A DNA stretch of 64,000 nt from Staphylococcus sp. IVB6181 (GTDB taxonomy: Bacteria; Bacillota; Bacilli; Staphylococcales; Staphylococcaceae), in assembly GCF_025561445.1 (NCBI RefSeq), contig NZ_CP095096.1, positions 413,822-477,821 on the forward strand, read 5' to 3'. Shown here piece by piece: positions 25,653 through 36,238 of the stretch (position 1 is the first letter of the stretch; every line of letters begins with the position of its first letter). The position numbers and the translations under genes are program-made. The notes below the pieces were generated by a model that ran no database searches, was not told where the DNA came from, and worked only from the letters and a program-made list of their open reading frames with translations.

Positions 25653-26210
25653 TTGGAATGTGTGTTGCCTATTAAAGATAAAGCACAAATTGAAGCGATG
25701 TGCCGAACGTTGTCAGAGCATAATCAGCGTGATTATTTATTATTTCGTTTAGCGATACATACGGGTATCAAGATCAGTGCGTTGATTGATTTAAAGGGGT
25801 TAGATGTTATGGAGAGTGACTCCAACTCAGCGATTATCAAAGTTTGGCCGCATGAAAAAGAATCTGAAATTGTAGTGCCGCTTTCTGAACATTTGTGTGA
25901 AGCGTTGGCACGTTATATAGAATCTGAATGTATCGGTCCTGAAGATTATTTGTTTAAGTCTGCGAAGACAAAGCGCGCTTTATCTCGCCAACAAGCTTAT
26001 CGTATTATTCATGATGCCGCTGTCCGCAATGGTCTTTCTCATATCGGTTTGCAGTCGCTGCGCAAAACGTTTGCTTATCATGCGTATCAATCAGGTACAC
26101 CACTTACTGTGATACAAAAATACCTCGGTCATCAGACGTTGTCTGAGACACTTAAATTTATAGATATTCCTAAACAAGAACGTACGATTACGATTCAATT
26201 AGATATTTAG
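25653..26210 (+). CDS. Tyrosine-recombinase-like protein, degenerate active site
   Basis: About 185 residues, equal to the catalytic domain of a tyrosine recombinase without the N-terminal arm- or core-binding domain. The fold markers are present: HTGIKISALIDLK, SRQQAYRIIHDAA, LQSLRKTFAYHAY, IQKYLGHQTLSETLKFIDI. However the first catalytic Arg is Lys (TGIK), the His of the HxLR box is Gln, and the Tyr nucleophile position is Phe (LKFIDI); the second Arg and the LGH His remain. Strand cleavage therefore seems impossible. It directly precedes the mnh2 operon (47 bases), an arrangement I recall from S. aureus, so it is a fixed chromosomal gene and possibly a DNA-binding protein. TTG 25653 has GAGGGAG nine bases upstream. 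Confidence 0.75.
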   Translation: MECVLPIKDKAQIEAMCRTLSEHNQRDYLLFRLAIHTGIKISALIDLKGLDVMESDSNSAIIKVWPHEKESEIVVPLSEHLCEALARYIESECIGPEDYLFKSAKTKRALSRQQAYRIIHDAAVRNGLSHIGLQSLRKTFAYHAYQSGTPLTVIQKYLGHQTLSETLKFIDIPKQERTITIQLDI

Positions 26211-26257
26211 AACGATAAGAAAATCAAACTCACAAATAGAAAGGAGTCTTATTTCTT

Positions 26258-28741
26258 ATGAGCCTCATTTGGCTGTTTGCCTTTATTATCCTCATTATGC
26301 TTTTAGTGCTCATTACGAATTTACCCAGCCGCTCGGCTGGATTAACCACAGCCTCAGAGCAGGCGCCAACAGAAATTACACATAATACAAGTAGATATCG
26401 GACGTTATTAAGCAGACAAGCAGGGTGGGTTGCTTTGTTTGCGCCGTTAGTCAGTGCAATATACTTTATAACTCAGCTTCCTCGTGTTGCATCGGGCAAG
26501 GTATTAGAAGTGGTTATACCTTGGATGCCTTCCATCGACGTCAATTTCACTTTTAGATTAGACGGATTATCACTGATATTTGCTTTGCTGATAACGATCA
26601 TCGGTACAGGTATCGTATTATATGCCAACGCATATCTTTCTAAAGCACATGATGATTTGCCTAGGTTTTATGTTTATTTGCTGATGTTCATGTTTGCGAT
26701 GTTAGGGGTAGTGTTAGCAGATAATACTATATTGCTGTACGTGTTCTGGGAATTGACCAGCATTGCTTCATTCTTGCTGATTGCTTATTGGTATAACCGA
26801 AAAGCAAGTCAAGCAGGTGCGATGAAATCCTTCTTAATTACCGTTTTCGGCGGTATGTTCATGCTGGTCGGTTTTATTTTAATGTTCAACATTACAGGGA
26901 CAAATACGATTTCGGAACTTGTTCAAATTCCGATGCGTCAAATGTTATATCAGTCTCCTTGGTTCCCCTTAGCAGTCATTTGTATATTAATCGGTGCATT
27001 TACTAAATCTGCTCAGTTTCCGTTCCATATTTGGCTGCCGGATGCGATGGAAGCACCGACACCTGTCAGTGCCTATCTGCATTCCGCAACGATGGTAAAA
27101 GCCGGCTTATACCTGCTTTTTCGTTTTACACCTATTTTAGGATATGAATCATGGGTTGCTTATATTGTGATTACCATCGGTATTACGACTTTGCTGGTCG
27201 GTTCTTTTGTAGCCGTCGGCCAAAGAGACCAAAAAGGTTTGTTAGCGTATTCTACTATCAGTCAACTCGGCATGATTATGTCGATGGTCGGATTCGGAAT
27301 GCTGGCATACAGTTATCATGCACAAACCTTCCAAGCTTTCTATGTAGTGAGTTTATTTGCGGGACTTTTCCATTTAATCAACCACGCAATGTTCAAGAGT
27401 GTGTTGTTCATGGGTGTCGGTATTGTCGACCATGAGACAGGGACACGTGATTTAATGCGTTTAGGCGGATTGCGCAAAGTACTGCCGGTTACTGCAGTCA
27501 TGATGACAATCAGCGCCATGGCAATGGCAGGCTTGCCGTTATTCAATGGTTTCTTATCAAAAGAAATGTTCTTTGCGACATTAGTAAGTGCCAAACAGCT
27601 TTCTGTCTTTGACCAAGTCTTTGCGACAGTGACTCTGATTATCGGAGTTATCGCAAGTATCTTGACGTTTATTTACAGCTTGCGTTTGGTTAAAGATACA
27701 TTTTTCGGAAAGTTGAAGAAAGATCAGCTGCCGCAACTGCCGGACCATGAACCATTAGGTCTTTATATTGCGCCGGTGGTCATTACATTAGGCATGCCGT
27801 TGTTCTTTATCATTCCTAACGTGTTAGGTACGTACTTGATTGAGCCTGCTTTACGCGACATAGGCCAAACAGATTATGTATCAAAATACATTCCGCACAT
27901 TACGGCATGGCATGGGTTAAGTCCTGAGTTATGGATTACACTTACGATTTATGTGCTGGGTGTCTTGTTATTATGGCGTACACGTTGGATGAAGGTATAT
28001 AACAAAATTCCAACCGGCTTATCCATCAATAGTTTGTATCAAGGCATGTTAAATGTCAGTGAACGTACAAGTAAGTTCGGTATGCAAGGCATGATGAATA
28101 ACAAACTGAACCAATACTTGCATGTTATTTATTTCATGTTCTTCTGTATGATAGCTTACGGATTGATTCGAGTAGGGTGGATTAATGTGGAAGGTTTTGA
28201 AATCAAACCTGTCACATGGTTTGAAATCTTAGTTGCGGCAAATATTGCCTTTTTATCAATTGCGCTGGTTTTCCTGCGCGAACGAATGGCTATGATTATT
28301 ATCAATGGTGTTATCGGTTATACGATTGCGATTGTCTTTGTGCTGATGAAAGCACCGGACTTAGCGATGACACAGTTAGTTATTGAGACCATCTCAACGA
28401 TTTTATTTTTGCTGGTCTTTTATCATTTGCCGAACGTCAGACGAGATAAAGCACATAAAGGCAAAGAAGCACTTAAGCTGGTTATTGCATTTTTAATGTC
28501 AGCGTTTGTAGTGACGTTTGTGATTATTGCCCAGCAAGAACAAGCTTTCCAAAAGATTTCCAGCTTCTATGAAAATAGTTATAAGCTTGCTGGATCTAAA
28601 AATATCGTCAATGCGATATTAGGAGATTTCAGAGCATTAGATACTATGCTTGAAGGTATAGTGATTATGATTGTCGGTTTAGGAATTTATTCCTTGATTA
28701 AATTCAATATTAGAAAGGGTGATTCAAATGAAAGAAAATGA
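26258..28741 (+). CDS. mnhA2: Na+/H+ antiporter subunit A (Mrp/Mnh2)
   Basis: 827 residues, the large fused subunit MrpA. It has about 20 membrane spans and belongs to the NuoL-like proton-channel family: [64 protein letters not shown] (the conserved Lys/His channel region, given here in pieces), and a C-terminal MrpB-like extension ([20 protein letters not shown]). Part of a seven-subunit membrane complex that trades internal Na+ for external H+ and supports pH and salt tolerance. AAGGAG at 26241-26246 precedes ATG 26258. First gene of the mnh2 operon. Confidence 0.95.
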   Translation: MSLIWLFAFIILIMLLVLITNLPSRSAGLTTASEQAPTEITHNTSRYRTLLSRQAGWVALFAPLVSAIYFITQLPRVASGKVLEVVIPWMPSIDVNFTFRLDGLSLIFALLITIIGTGIVLYANAYLSKAHDDLPRFYVYLLMFMFAMLGVVLADNTILLYVFWELTSIASFLLIAYWYNRKASQAGAMKSFLITVFGGMFMLVGFILMFNITGTNTISELVQIPMRQMLYQSPWFPLAVICILIGAFTKSAQFPFHIWLPDAMEAPTPVSAYLHSATMVKAGLYLLFRFTPILGYESWVAYIVITIGITTLLVGSFVAVGQRDQKGLLAYSTISQLGMIMSMVGFGMLAYSYHAQTFQAFYVVSLFAGLFHLINHAMFKSVLFMGVGIVDHETGTRDLMRLGGLRKVLPVTAVMMTISAMAMAGLPLFNGFLSKEMFFATLVSAKQLSVFDQVFATVTLIIGVIASILTFIYSLRLVKDTFFGKLKKDQLPQLPDHEPLGLYIAPVVITLGMPLFFIIPNVLGTYLIEPALRDIGQTDYVSKYIPHITAWHGLSPELWITLTIYVLGVLLLWRTRWMKVYNKIPTGLSINSLYQGMLNVSERTSKFGMQGMMNNKLNQYLHVIYFMFFCMIAYGLIRVGWINVEGFEIKPVTWFEILVAANIAFLSIALVFLRERMAMIIINGVIGYTIAIVFVLMKAPDLAMTQLVIETISTILFLLVFYHLPNVRRDKAHKGKEALKLVIAFLMSAFVVTFVIIAQQEQAFQKISSFYENSYKLAGSKNIVNAILGDFRALDTMLEGIVIMIVGLGIYSLIKFNIRKGDSNERK

Positions 28742-29153
28742 CATTGTATTAGAGACCATCTCGAAAGTCGCAGTCTTTATTATTTTAACGTTCGGTTCTT
28801 ATATCTTTTTAGCCGGACATGACAATCCAGGCGGCGGTTTCATTGGCGGCTTAGTATTCAGTTCAGCCTTTATCTTAATGTTTTTAGCTTTCGATGTGAA
28901 AAAGGTTGTACGGTCACTGCCGATCGACTTTCGTGCTGTAACAATTTCTGGTTGTTTATTATCTATTGCTACAGCGATTGCGCCTATTTTCTTTGGTCAC
29001 CCTATGCTTTCGCATGAAGATATTTATGTAACTCTGCCTTATTTAGAGAAGATACACCTTTCGAGTGTGACGTTGTTTGAATTTGGTATTTTGTTAACAG
29101 TGGTCGGTTCAATCACAACGATTATGCTTGCGATAAGTGGTGATAAAAGTTGA
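28728..29153 (+). CDS. mnhB2: Na+/H+ antiporter subunit B
   Basis: 141 residues with four membrane spans, beginning with the typical [23 protein letters not shown] and the [12 protein letters not shown] motif of MrpB, which lines the complex with subunits A and C. ATG 28728 overlaps the end of mnhA2 by 14 bases and has AGAAAGGGTGA upstream; the GTG at 28719 is inside that site. Translationally coupled to its neighbours. Confidence 0.94.
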   Translation: MKENDIVLETISKVAVFIILTFGSYIFLAGHDNPGGGFIGGLVFSSAFILMFLAFDVKKVVRSLPIDFRAVTISGCLLSIATAIAPIFFGHPMLSHEDIYVTLPYLEKIHLSSVTLFEFGILLTVVGSITTIMLAISGDKS

Positions 29154-29497
29154 ATATTATACTGATTACCATTATCGGCATTTTAACTTTTGCAGGCACG
29201 TATATGATTCTATCGAAAAACTTAATCCGTATTGTTTTAGGCACTGCGATTTATACGCACGTCGCAAACTTAGTCATATTGGCTATGAGCGGTTTTGATG
29301 GAACGAATGTCCCGATTATTAACGGGGAAGGCAAGAACTATGTGGATCCTTTACCGCAAGCATTGATTTTAACAGCGATTGTAATCGGTTTTGCGGTAAC
29401 AGCTTTCTTATTAGTGTTGGTGTACAGAACTTATAAAGTGACGAGAGTCAACCGAATTGAGGCATTGCGCGGTGAGGATGATGATGTTGATGAATAA
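29150..29497 (+). CDS. mnhC2: Na+/H+ antiporter subunit C
   Basis: 115 residues, three membrane spans, related to NuoK. Typical segments: [22 protein letters not shown], and [26 protein letters not shown] with the conserved [14 protein letters not shown] motif. The TTG start at 29150 overlaps the mnhB2 stop (TTGA) and lies 5 bases from GGTGAT. Same complex as the flanking genes. Confidence 0.94.
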   Translation: MNIILITIIGILTFAGTYMILSKNLIRIVLGTAIYTHVANLVILAMSGFDGTNVPIINGEGKNYVDPLPQALILTAIVIGFAVTAFLLVLVYRTYKVTRVNRIEALRGEDDDVDE

Positions 29498-30980
29498 TTT
29501 ATTGCTTATACCGTTGCTGCTGCCTTTAGTTACCGGACTCGTACTGTTCTTCTTCAAAGAACGTTTAATGGTCACAAGACGTATTGCTATCACTGTACAA
29601 GTGATTAATACACTGATTTCTGTGTATTTATTAGTGTATGTTTACCAACATAACCCGCTGGTCATCAACTTTGGTGATTGGCAGCCGCCATTCGGTATCC
29701 AGTTTGTCGGAGATACATTAGGACTGTTTTTCGTGATGATTGCGAACTTAGTAGTCACAGTAGTGATTTTCTTCGGCTTTGGTAAACGCGAACATTTAGC
29801 CAACCGCTATTTCCTGCCGTCATTCATTTTATTTATGTTAACAGGTGTGGCAGGCAGCTTTTTAACAGCAGATATTTTCAACTTGTATGTCATGTTTGAA
29901 ATCATGCTGATTTCATCATTTGTGTTATTAACACTTGGGCGTACACTTGAACAATTGCGTGCCAGTGTCATTTATGTAGTGATGAACGTAGTAAGTTCAT
30001 GGTTCTTCTTAATCGGTATTGCTTATTTATACGGCACATTAGGTACTCTGAACTTTGGTCATTTGTCGATGCGTATTTCAGAGAGCGGCCAACCTCCGGC
30101 GATGACTATGGTCGCTATTATTATGATCTTTGTCTTCGGAGGCAAGGCAGCACTCGTAATGTTTATGTGGCTGCCGAAAGCTTATGCGGCACTCAATACC
30201 GAGTTAGCAGCACTGTTTGCGGGATTAATGACCAAAGTCGGTGTTTATGCGTTGATACGTGTAATGGTCTTGCTCTTTGATCAGCAGCCGGATGTGACAC
30301 ATCAATTAATGTATTATAATGCGATTATCACAATGATTATCGGCGCAATCGGTGTGTTAGGGTACGAAGATGTGAAGAAAATTGCGGCGTACCAAGTTAT
30401 TTTATCTATCGGCTTTTCAGTATTAGGCATTAGCGCACTTAATGAGGCCGGTATCACAGGTGCCATTTTCTATGCAGGCCATGACATGATCATTAAAACA
30501 CTGTTATTCCTTGTTATGGGTATCTTCGTGGTGATTTGCCAAACAAGAAGCTATAAAGAAATGGGCGGTTTGATTCACACCCATCCGTCTTTAGGTATTG
30601 TGTTGTTTATTCTTACGCTATCGATTGGCGGCGTACCGCCGTTCAGCGGATTTCCTGGGAAATTATTGATTATCCAAGGCGCACTTGCACAAGGTTATGT
30701 TGCAGGTGTAGTGGTGATGATTATTACCAGCTTGATTGCCATGTATAGTTTGCTCAGAGTATTCTTCTATATGTATTTTGGTCGAGAAGGGATGCCTGTA
30801 GTGCAGAAACAAACTATTTTACCGCATAAAATCGCAGCGATGCTGCTATTGACCATTGCGACGATAGTGATGGGGTTTGGTGCAGAATGGTTCTTAGATA
30901 TTGCCCATCAAGCAGCAGGAATGAATTTAAATCCAGGTGATTATCAAGAAGCGGTAGTCCCTCATTTGGAGGTGGACTGA
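29484..30980 (+). CDS. mnhD2: Na+/H+ antiporter subunit D
   Basis: 498 residues with about 14 membrane spans, NuoM/N-like proton-translocating subunit. [21 protein letters not shown] and [39 protein letters not shown] carry the conserved Glu and Lys of the channel (shown in the family to be essential). ATG 29484 ([14 protein letters not shown]) is six bases after GCGGTGAGG and matches the usual subunit D length; it overlaps the end of mnhC2 by 14 bases. Confidence 0.94.
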   Translation: MLMNNLLLIPLLLPLVTGLVLFFFKERLMVTRRIAITVQVINTLISVYLLVYVYQHNPLVINFGDWQPPFGIQFVGDTLGLFFVMIANLVVTVVIFFGFGKREHLANRYFLPSFILFMLTGVAGSFLTADIFNLYVMFEIMLISSFVLLTLGRTLEQLRASVIYVVMNVVSSWFFLIGIAYLYGTLGTLNFGHLSMRISESGQPPAMTMVAIIMIFVFGGKAALVMFMWLPKAYAALNTELAALFAGLMTKVGVYALIRVMVLLFDQQPDVTHQLMYYNAIITMIIGAIGVLGYEDVKKIAAYQVILSIGFSVLGISALNEAGITGAIFYAGHDMIIKTLLFLVMGIFVVICQTRSYKEMGGLIHTHPSLGIVLFILTLSIGGVPPFSGFPGKLLIIQGALAQGYVAGVVVMIITSLIAMYSLLRVFFYMYFGREGMPVVQKQTILPHKIAAMLLLTIATIVMGFGAEWFLDIAHQAAGMNLNPGDYQEAVVPHLEVD

Positions 30981-31468
30981 TGTTAGCCCAATTAACGTTG
31001 AATATATTAATCGCGATTTTATGGACACTTTTCCAAGACGAAGATAAGTTTCATTTATCTACATTTATTTCAGGATACATCATCGGTATTATGATTGTGT
31101 ATTTGATTCACAGGTTCTTCTTTAAACGCGTATTCTATTTAAAGAAAGTTTGGGTCATCTTCAAATTCATAGTGGTGTATAACGTACAGTTATTGATTTC
31201 CAGTCTTTCAACGATTGTATACATTTTATTCAAGTCGCATGATATGAACCCGGGATTATTGATTTATGAAACATCTTTAAAACGAGACTGGGCGATTACT
31301 TTATTAACATTACTGATTATGCTGACGCCGGGATCATTAGTGTTGAGGGTGTCGCCTGACGGCAGTCGTTTCTTTATTCACGCGATTGATGTTTCAGAAA
31401 GAGACAAAGCTATTTTGACGAAACAGATTAAGAAATATGAACGTTTGATATGGGAGGTGCTCAAATGA
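30980..31468 (+). CDS. mnhE2: Na+/H+ antiporter subunit E
   Basis: 162 residues. Two or three membrane spans at the N-terminus ([53 protein letters not shown]) and a cytosolic domain with [21 protein letters not shown], the MrpE signature. Start ATG overlaps the mnhD2 stop by one base (TGATG) with GGAGGTGG before it. Confidence 0.94.
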   Translation: MLAQLTLNILIAILWTLFQDEDKFHLSTFISGYIIGIMIVYLIHRFFFKRVFYLKKVWVIFKFIVVYNVQLLISSLSTIVYILFKSHDMNPGLLIYETSLKRDWAITLLTLLIMLTPGSLVLRVSPDGSRFFIHAIDVSERDKAILTKQIKKYERLIWEVLK

Positions 31469-31761
31469 TTGAAATCATAATAGATTGGATGATTCGTTCG
31501 GCCTTGATTATCTTTGGAATTGCGGTGATTATCTCATTGATTCGTGTCATCAAAGGACCGACAACACCCAGCCGCGTTGTCGCATTTGATAGTATCGGTG
31601 CGATGATTATTTCGATTGTAGGTTTATTAAGTATCGTATTAGACAGTTTGAGTTTCTTAGATGCGAGTCTAATCATTGCGATTTTGGCCTTCTTGAGTAC
31701 CATCGGTATATCACGCTTTGTAGAAGGGGGACGAATCTTTGATAATGAGCGAAATCGCTAG
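31465..31761 (+). CDS. mnhF2: Na+/H+ antiporter subunit F
   Basis: 98 residues, three membrane spans, MrpF. Family motif [20 protein letters not shown] is present; the C-terminal end ISRFVEGG is typical. ATG 31465 follows GGGAGGTG by six bases and overlaps the end of mnhE2 by four bases. Confidence 0.93.
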   Translation: MIEIIIDWMIRSALIIFGIAVIISLIRVIKGPTTPSRVVAFDSIGAMIISIVGLLSIVLDSLSFLDASLIIAILAFLSTIGISRFVEGGRIFDNERNR

Positions 31762-32209
31762 TTTATTTGCTGCTGTCCTTATTCTGCTAGGCTCTATCGT
31801 TGCTTTAATCAGTGCGATAGGTATTTTGAAATTCAAAGACATCTTTTTAAGAGCACATGCCGCAACTAAGAGTTCGACATTATCTGTGCTGTTATCATTA
31901 ATCGGTGTCTTTATCTACTTTTTATTTACAAGAGATTATTTCAGTGTCAGAACACTGTTAACCATTCTCTTCTTATACATGACATCACCTGTAGCAGGTC
32001 AAATGATTGTACGCACAGCGTACAATGTCGGTTCCTATATGTATATGAAAGACAATACACAAAAAGGCGCATCATTAAATATTGCTTATAACAAAAAAGA
32101 AGCCGCAAAGAATCGCAAACTACGTGCAGAGCGCAGACGTAAAGCAACCGAAGCATTCAAAAAGGGCGATCGACAACCGACCATACGCTATAAGAAAATG
32201 GACGACTGA
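31739..32209 (+). CDS. mnhG2: Na+/H+ antiporter subunit G
   Basis: 156 residues, three membrane spans ([60 protein letters not shown]) with the MrpG motif RAHAATKSSTLSVLL. The C-terminal tail is strongly basic (KLRAERRRKATEAFKKGDR). TTG 31739 is seven bases after GGGGGA; ATG 31745 would be thirteen away. Overlaps mnhF2. Last gene of the operon; all seven are in frame and complete. Confidence 0.93.
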   Translation: MIMSEIASLFAAVLILLGSIVALISAIGILKFKDIFLRAHAATKSSTLSVLLSLIGVFIYFLFTRDYFSVRTLLTILFLYMTSPVAGQMIVRTAYNVGSYMYMKDNTQKGASLNIAYNKKEAAKNRKLRAERRRKATEAFKKGDRQPTIRYKKMDD

Positions 32210-32231
32210 AAAAGTCGTTCATTTTTATTTT
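32199..32231 (+). terminator. Terminator of the mnh2 operon
   Basis: TGGACGACT / AGTCGTTCA stem overlapping the mnhG2 stop, 5-base loop, then TTTTTATTTTT. Confidence 0.8.
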
Positions 32232-32425
32232 TCATGCGTATGTTTCTCTTTTTGTGCTTTATCTTTGCGATAGAAATAGCTGTCAATCAACAGATAACCG
32301 CCGAACACAATTACTAAAAAAATTACAGTACGGATACTAAAGTGATAAGACTCTGTTATCAGAAACAAGGTAAACCATAATAGAAACCAAATTGCTTTGA
32401 GATAAAATTTCTTTCTCTTCATCAT
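32225..32425 (-). CDS. Small membrane protein of unknown function
   Basis: 66 residues with two membrane spans (~12-24 and 31-50) flanked by Lys-rich ends (MMKRKKFYLK and RKDKAQKEKHTHEK). The start has a clear GGAGG at 32432-32436, seven bases before the ATG, which is the main reason to accept it. Convergent with mnhG2. Not recognised beyond being a short, positively charged membrane protein. Confidence 0.65.
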   Translation of the reverse strand: MMKRKKFYLKAIWFLLWFTLFLITESYHFSIRTVIFLVIVFGGYLLIDSYFYRKDKAQKEKHTHEK

Positions 32426-32651
32426 TCAACCTCCATTTCATGTTGAGTGTATCATATAAATTTATTGTATAAAGACGGCTGTCTGGGACTAGAAAAATAT
32501 GAGTTGCTGCAGCAATGAAGTGAAGACAACACTATATGTTAGAGGATTAATTATTAAAATATCTAATAGAGGTACAATTTGATGTGCAAATAAGCACAAA
32601 AAGCGTATAATAATAATTGTTAACAGATTATTCAGAATTATAATAAACCCC
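32426..32651. other. Intergenic region upstream of ldhD
   Basis: No gene. AT-rich; contains the start region of the small minus-strand gene at its left end and leads into the ldhD promoter at its right end. A cre-like element was not found. Confidence 0.5.
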
Positions 32652-32680
32652 TTGACTTTGTGAAATAATTCACATAGAAT
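32652..32680 (+). promoter_or_regulatory. ldhD promoter with Rex operator in the spacer
   Basis: TTGACT (32652-32657), 17-base spacer, TAGAAT (32675-32680). The Rex-like site TTGTGAAATAATTCACAT (32658-32675) fills the spacer exactly, so bound Rex would occlude RNA polymerase. Confidence 0.85.
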
Positions 32681-32739
32681 ACTAAGTGAGATAAGAATTA
32701 ATCAAATTTATCAATTTTTTTAGAATCGAGGAAGTAATT

Positions 32740-33732
32740 ATGACAAAAATTAAATTTTTCGGTACACGCGATTATGAGAAAGATGTAGCTTTAAATTGGG
32801 CAAAAGAGAATAATGTAGAAGTTTCATTCTCAGATGACTTTTTAAGCTATGATACTTTAGATCAACTTGAAGGTTTTGACGGTGTAACAACAATGCAATT
32901 CGGCAAATTAGAAAAAGAAGCCTATCCTAAACTAGAAGAAATGGGTATCAAACAAATCGCTCAACGTACTGCAGGTTTTGACATGTACGACTTAGATTTA
33001 GCTAAAAAACACGGCATCATCGTGTCAAACGTTCCTAGCTACTCTCCTGAAACTATTGCTGAATATGCGGTAGCAGCAGCACTTAACTTAGTGCGTAAAT
33101 TCCCGCAAATTGAAAAACGTGTTCAAGATTACAACTTCACTTGGGAATCTTCAATTATGGCGAAACCTGTTAAAAATATGACAGTAGCAATTCTTGGTAC
33201 AGGGCGTATCGGTGCATTCGCTGGTAAAATCTTTGCTGGATTCGGCGCTAAAGTCGTAGGCTATGATTTATATCCAAATGATTCATTAGATTTCTTAGAG
33301 TACAAAGATACAATTGAAGAAGCAATCAAATATGCAGATATTGTTTCATTACACATGCCGGCTTCTAAAGAAAACCACCACATCTTCGATAAAGAAATGT
33401 TCGCTAAATTTAAAGACGGCGCAGTATTAGTCAACGCAGCACGTGGTGCAGTTATCGATACTGAAGCTTTAATCGATGCTGTTAACAGCGGTAAATTATC
33501 AGGTGCAGCTGTAGACACTTACGAATTCGAAATGCCTTACTTCACATTTGATTGGACAGGTAAAGCATTAGAAGATGAAACGTTCAAAAAATTAATCGAA
33601 AACGAAAAAATCCAATTAACTCCGCATATCGCATTCTTCTCTGATGAAGCGGTAAGAAACTTAGTTGAAGGCGGATTAAACGCAGCTTTAAACGTGATTA
33701 CAAAAGGCGACACACCTACACGTTTAAACTAA
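32740..33732 (+). CDS. ldhD: D-lactate dehydrogenase
   Basis: 330 residues, D-isomer-specific 2-hydroxyacid dehydrogenase family. It reduces pyruvate to D-lactate with NADH in the cytoplasm. Seen: nucleotide loop [13 protein letters not shown], catalytic Arg in [14 protein letters not shown], the Glu further on, and catalytic His in [12 protein letters not shown]; the N-terminal [15 protein letters not shown] is standard for lactic-acid-type D-Ldh. Start ATG 32740 follows GAGGAAG. Single gene with Rex-controlled promoter and terminator; with adhE it forms the NADH-responsive fermentation set. Codon use is that of a well expressed gene. Confidence 0.96.
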   Translation: MTKIKFFGTRDYEKDVALNWAKENNVEVSFSDDFLSYDTLDQLEGFDGVTTMQFGKLEKEAYPKLEEMGIKQIAQRTAGFDMYDLDLAKKHGIIVSNVPSYSPETIAEYAVAAALNLVRKFPQIEKRVQDYNFTWESSIMAKPVKNMTVAILGTGRIGAFAGKIFAGFGAKVVGYDLYPNDSLDFLEYKDTIEEAIKYADIVSLHMPASKENHHIFDKEMFAKFKDGAVLVNAARGAVIDTEALIDAVNSGKLSGAAVDTYEFEMPYFTFDWTGKALEDETFKKLIENEKIQLTPHIAFFSDEAVRNLVEGGLNAALNVITKGDTPTRLN

Positions 33733-33764
33733 TCAATCGTGAGTCGAGGTTATTTTAATATATA

Positions 33765-33797
33765 GGGTGAATCAGTATATGCTGGTTCGCCTTTTTG
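33765..33797 (+). terminator. Terminator of ldhD
   Basis: GGTGAATCAG / CTGGTTCGCC (two G-T pairs) followed by five T. Confidence 0.75.
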
Positions 33798-33814
33798 TTA
33801 TACATAAAATAAAT

Positions 33815-33841
33815 CCCCCTCTGCAATTTGAGCAGAGAGGG
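33815..33841 (-). terminator. Terminator of the amino acid permease gene
   Basis: Minus strand: CCCTCTCTGC / GCAGAGGGGG around a 7-base loop, followed by ATTTATTTT. Confidence 0.75.
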
Positions 33842-33855
33842 TGAAGTTAATCGTT

Positions 33856-35235
33856 TTAGTTGTTGGAATGATAGTTTTTAATACCGCGATTTTTAAAGTT
33901 GCCTGCTTTATAAGCAATCCATAAAAGGATGAGCCAGAATGGAGAGAAGTATAAAGCAATTCTCGTATCTTCAGCAAGGAATAATACCGCAATGACAATC
34001 ACGAAGAAAGCAAGGGTACAATATGATCCGGTAACACCGAAGAAGTTTTTGAATTTTGATTGGGCATGCAATTCTGGATGCTGTTTACGATATTTGATAT
34101 AACACACTAAAATGATAGTCCAAATAAAGATAAAGAAGATAGTCGCAACTGTTGTTACAACTGTGAATACAGTATCTGGAATCACATAGTTTAATAAAGC
34201 AGCCAAGAATAATACCACACCAGAGAAAATCAAGGCATTATAAGGTACACCATGACGGTTGGCTTTACCGAGTGATTTCGGTGCGCTGTCTGATACAGCT
34301 AAACCATAAACCATACGGCTGTTACTGAAGAGACCGCTGTTTGCGGCACTTGAAGCTGAAGTCAAGACCACAAAGTTGACGATACCTGCCGCTGCTGGGA
34401 TACCAGCTAATACAAACAAGTTAACGAAAGGACTTTCTTTAGGATCTAATTTATCCCAAGGTGTGATACTCATAATTACCATTAAACTTAGTACGTAGAA
34501 GATGATAATACGAATACCGACACTGTTGATGGCTTTCGGCAAGTTATGTTCAGGATCTTTGGTTTCACGTGCTGTGACACCGACAAGCTCAATACCCACA
34601 AAACTGAATACTGCCATTTGGAAGGCAAGCAAGAAGCCCATGACCCCGTTAGGGAAGAAGCCGCCGTGTGAATAAAGGTTAGAAAAACCGCTTTGAATAT
34701 GGTTCGGTGATTGGAAACCTGTAAAGATAAGGTACAATCCGATTACGATTAAGAATAAAATCGCAATGACTTTAATAATCGCAAACCAGAATTCGACTTC
34801 GCCATACGCTTTAACCGTCATTAAGTTCAAAGCCAGCAATAAAATAACAGTGACAATGGCAGTTAAGTACGGCGGAACATTCGGCCACCAGAAATTAATA
34901 TATTTGGTTACGGCTGTGATATCTGCGATACCTGTTGCGACCCAGCAGAACCAATAAGTCCAACCGGTGAAGAAGCCGGCCATATGGCCTAAGTAATCTT
35001 CAGCAATGTCAATGAAGGAATTGTATTCGCTGTTAGACAGCAGCAATTCGCCTAATGCACGCATCATAATGAATAAGAAGAACCCGATAATGATGTAGGC
35101 TAATAAGATAGATGGTCCAGCTAACGCAATGCTTTTCCCGGCCCCCAAGAAGAGTCCTGTACCGATAGCGCCCCCGATGGCAATCAGTTGAATGTGCCGG
35201 TTTGTCATACTGCGTTTTAAATCATTGTTTTCCAT
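33856..35235 (-). CDS. APC-family amino acid permease (AapA/CycA-like)
   Basis: 459 residues, twelve membrane spans. N-terminal RHIQLIAIGGAIGTGLFLGAGKSI is the amino-acid/H+ symporter motif, with EYNSFIDIAEDYLGHMAGFFTGWTYWFCW and VGIELVGVTARETKDPEHNLPKAI as further hallmarks. Closest in type to the D-serine/D-alanine/glycine transporters (CycA, AapA); the exact substrate is uncertain. In the cytoplasmic membrane it would import the amino acid with a proton. Single gene, divergent from the lipoprotein gene. Confidence 0.85.
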   Translation of the reverse strand: MENNDLKRSMTNRHIQLIAIGGAIGTGLFLGAGKSIALAGPSILLAYIIIGFFLFIMMRALGELLLSNSEYNSFIDIAEDYLGHMAGFFTGWTYWFCWVATGIADITAVTKYINFWWPNVPPYLTAIVTVILLLALNLMTVKAYGEVEFWFAIIKVIAILFLIVIGLYLIFTGFQSPNHIQSGFSNLYSHGGFFPNGVMGFLLAFQMAVFSFVGIELVGVTARETKDPEHNLPKAINSVGIRIIIFYVLSLMVIMSITPWDKLDPKESPFVNLFVLAGIPAAAGIVNFVVLTSASSAANSGLFSNSRMVYGLAVSDSAPKSLGKANRHGVPYNALIFSGVVLFLAALLNYVIPDTVFTVVTTVATIFFIFIWTIILVCYIKYRKQHPELHAQSKFKNFFGVTGSYCTLAFFVIVIAVLFLAEDTRIALYFSPFWLILLWIAYKAGNFKNRGIKNYHSNN

Positions 35236-35548
35236 GATGTTACACCTCTTTGTAGTTTATGCAGAGAATGGATGGCGTGCAGGAAAACTGCTCAGCTGCA
35301 TTTCATCTATTTTCTTTTTATGTTGCACGGAATAGAATCTGTGTATGGAAGTATTATACACTAACTTTAATGAGATGCGTGTCTATTTTTAATTTTTTCT
35401 AAATATTATGTAAATGAAAGCGGTTTAAATTTTAATTTTTTCTTATTGAAGACCTTTCACAGCGCTGAAATAGGGTAATAGTGTTATGAATCGTACTTTG
35501 GGAGAAAAGTTGAATTCGAGTGAATCAGACAAAAAGGAGAATGTCACA
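35236..35548. other. Divergent intergenic region
   Basis: No gene. Holds the start regions of the permease (minus) and the NDxxF lipoprotein (plus). A cre-like sequence TGAAAGCGGTTTAA at 35415-35428 fits the CcpA consensus except at one position, which may link one of the two genes to carbon control. Confidence 0.4.
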
Positions 35549-36199
35549 GTGAAGAAAATCGTATCCTCACTTATCGCAGCACTCTTAGTGTTTTCATCTG
35601 CAGGATGCGCTCAACAAACAGCGCCGACAAAGAAACAGACAGAATCATCGCCTGAAAGACAAGAACAAAAAGAAGATGCAGTCTCATCAGAACCTCAAGA
35701 CAGCAAACTCGATTTAAATCCGAAAATCTTTAATAAAGACGTGAAGAACAAAACAATATCTAAAGCAGAAATGAAAAAAGATATTCAAACGTACTTGAAT
35801 GCAGATCATGACATTACACGTATCTACGAACATTACCAACAAAAACTGCATTCGGATAAGGGACTGTCTAAAGAAGATGCTAAACAGCTGAAGAAAGCCA
35901 GCAAACTAGCAGGCGATAACGATAACAACTTTGCCAACTATATTAATGAAAATCGAATGCCTAAAGGCTATGACGGCAAATTGCATAAAATCAATCGTTA
36001 TATCATGTCATCTAATCAGTATTTAAGAGATATCGATGAAAAGATTGATAATGCTTTAGCTGCTTCAAAAGGCAAACGTCTGTCTAAACAAGAAATCGGC
36101 GATATCGCAAAAGGCAGTGATACGATGAGTGAAAGAGAACAAAAAAAGATTAAAGGATTTGTGGAAGACGAACAAATTGATACACGAGCATTTAAATAA
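35549..36199 (+). CDS. NDxxF motif lipoprotein
   Basis: 216 residues. Signal peptide (VKKIVSSLIAALLVFSSAGC) with lipobox SAGC, a hydrophilic linker (~25-65), then a helical domain. NDNNF in KLAGDNDNNFANYINE is the NDxxF motif by which this staphylococcal lipoprotein family is named. Role unknown; surface-anchored by lipid. GTG 35549 has AAGGAGA eight bases upstream. Longer in-frame starts at 35486 would give an N-terminus with no signal peptide, so they are unlikely. Single gene. Confidence 0.8.
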   Translation: MKKIVSSLIAALLVFSSAGCAQQTAPTKKQTESSPERQEQKEDAVSSEPQDSKLDLNPKIFNKDVKNKTISKAEMKKDIQTYLNADHDITRIYEHYQQKLHSDKGLSKEDAKQLKKASKLAGDNDNNFANYINENRMPKGYDGKLHKINRYIMSSNQYLRDIDEKIDNALAASKGKRLSKQEIGDIAKGSDTMSEREQKKIKGFVEDEQIDTRAFK

Positions 36200-36207
36200 T
36201 GTGTATG

Positions 36208-36238
36208 AAAGAGCTGGGAGATGATCTCAGCTCTTTTG
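36208..36238 (+). terminator. Terminator of the NDxxF lipoprotein gene
   Basis: AAAGAGCTGGGA / TCTCAGCTCTTT, 5-base loop, T tail. Confidence 0.85.

Noticed and set aside
25653..26210. Integrase as sign of a mobile island
   Set aside because: No attachment repeats, cargo or excisionase nearby; the active site is degenerate and the gene flanks a core operon.
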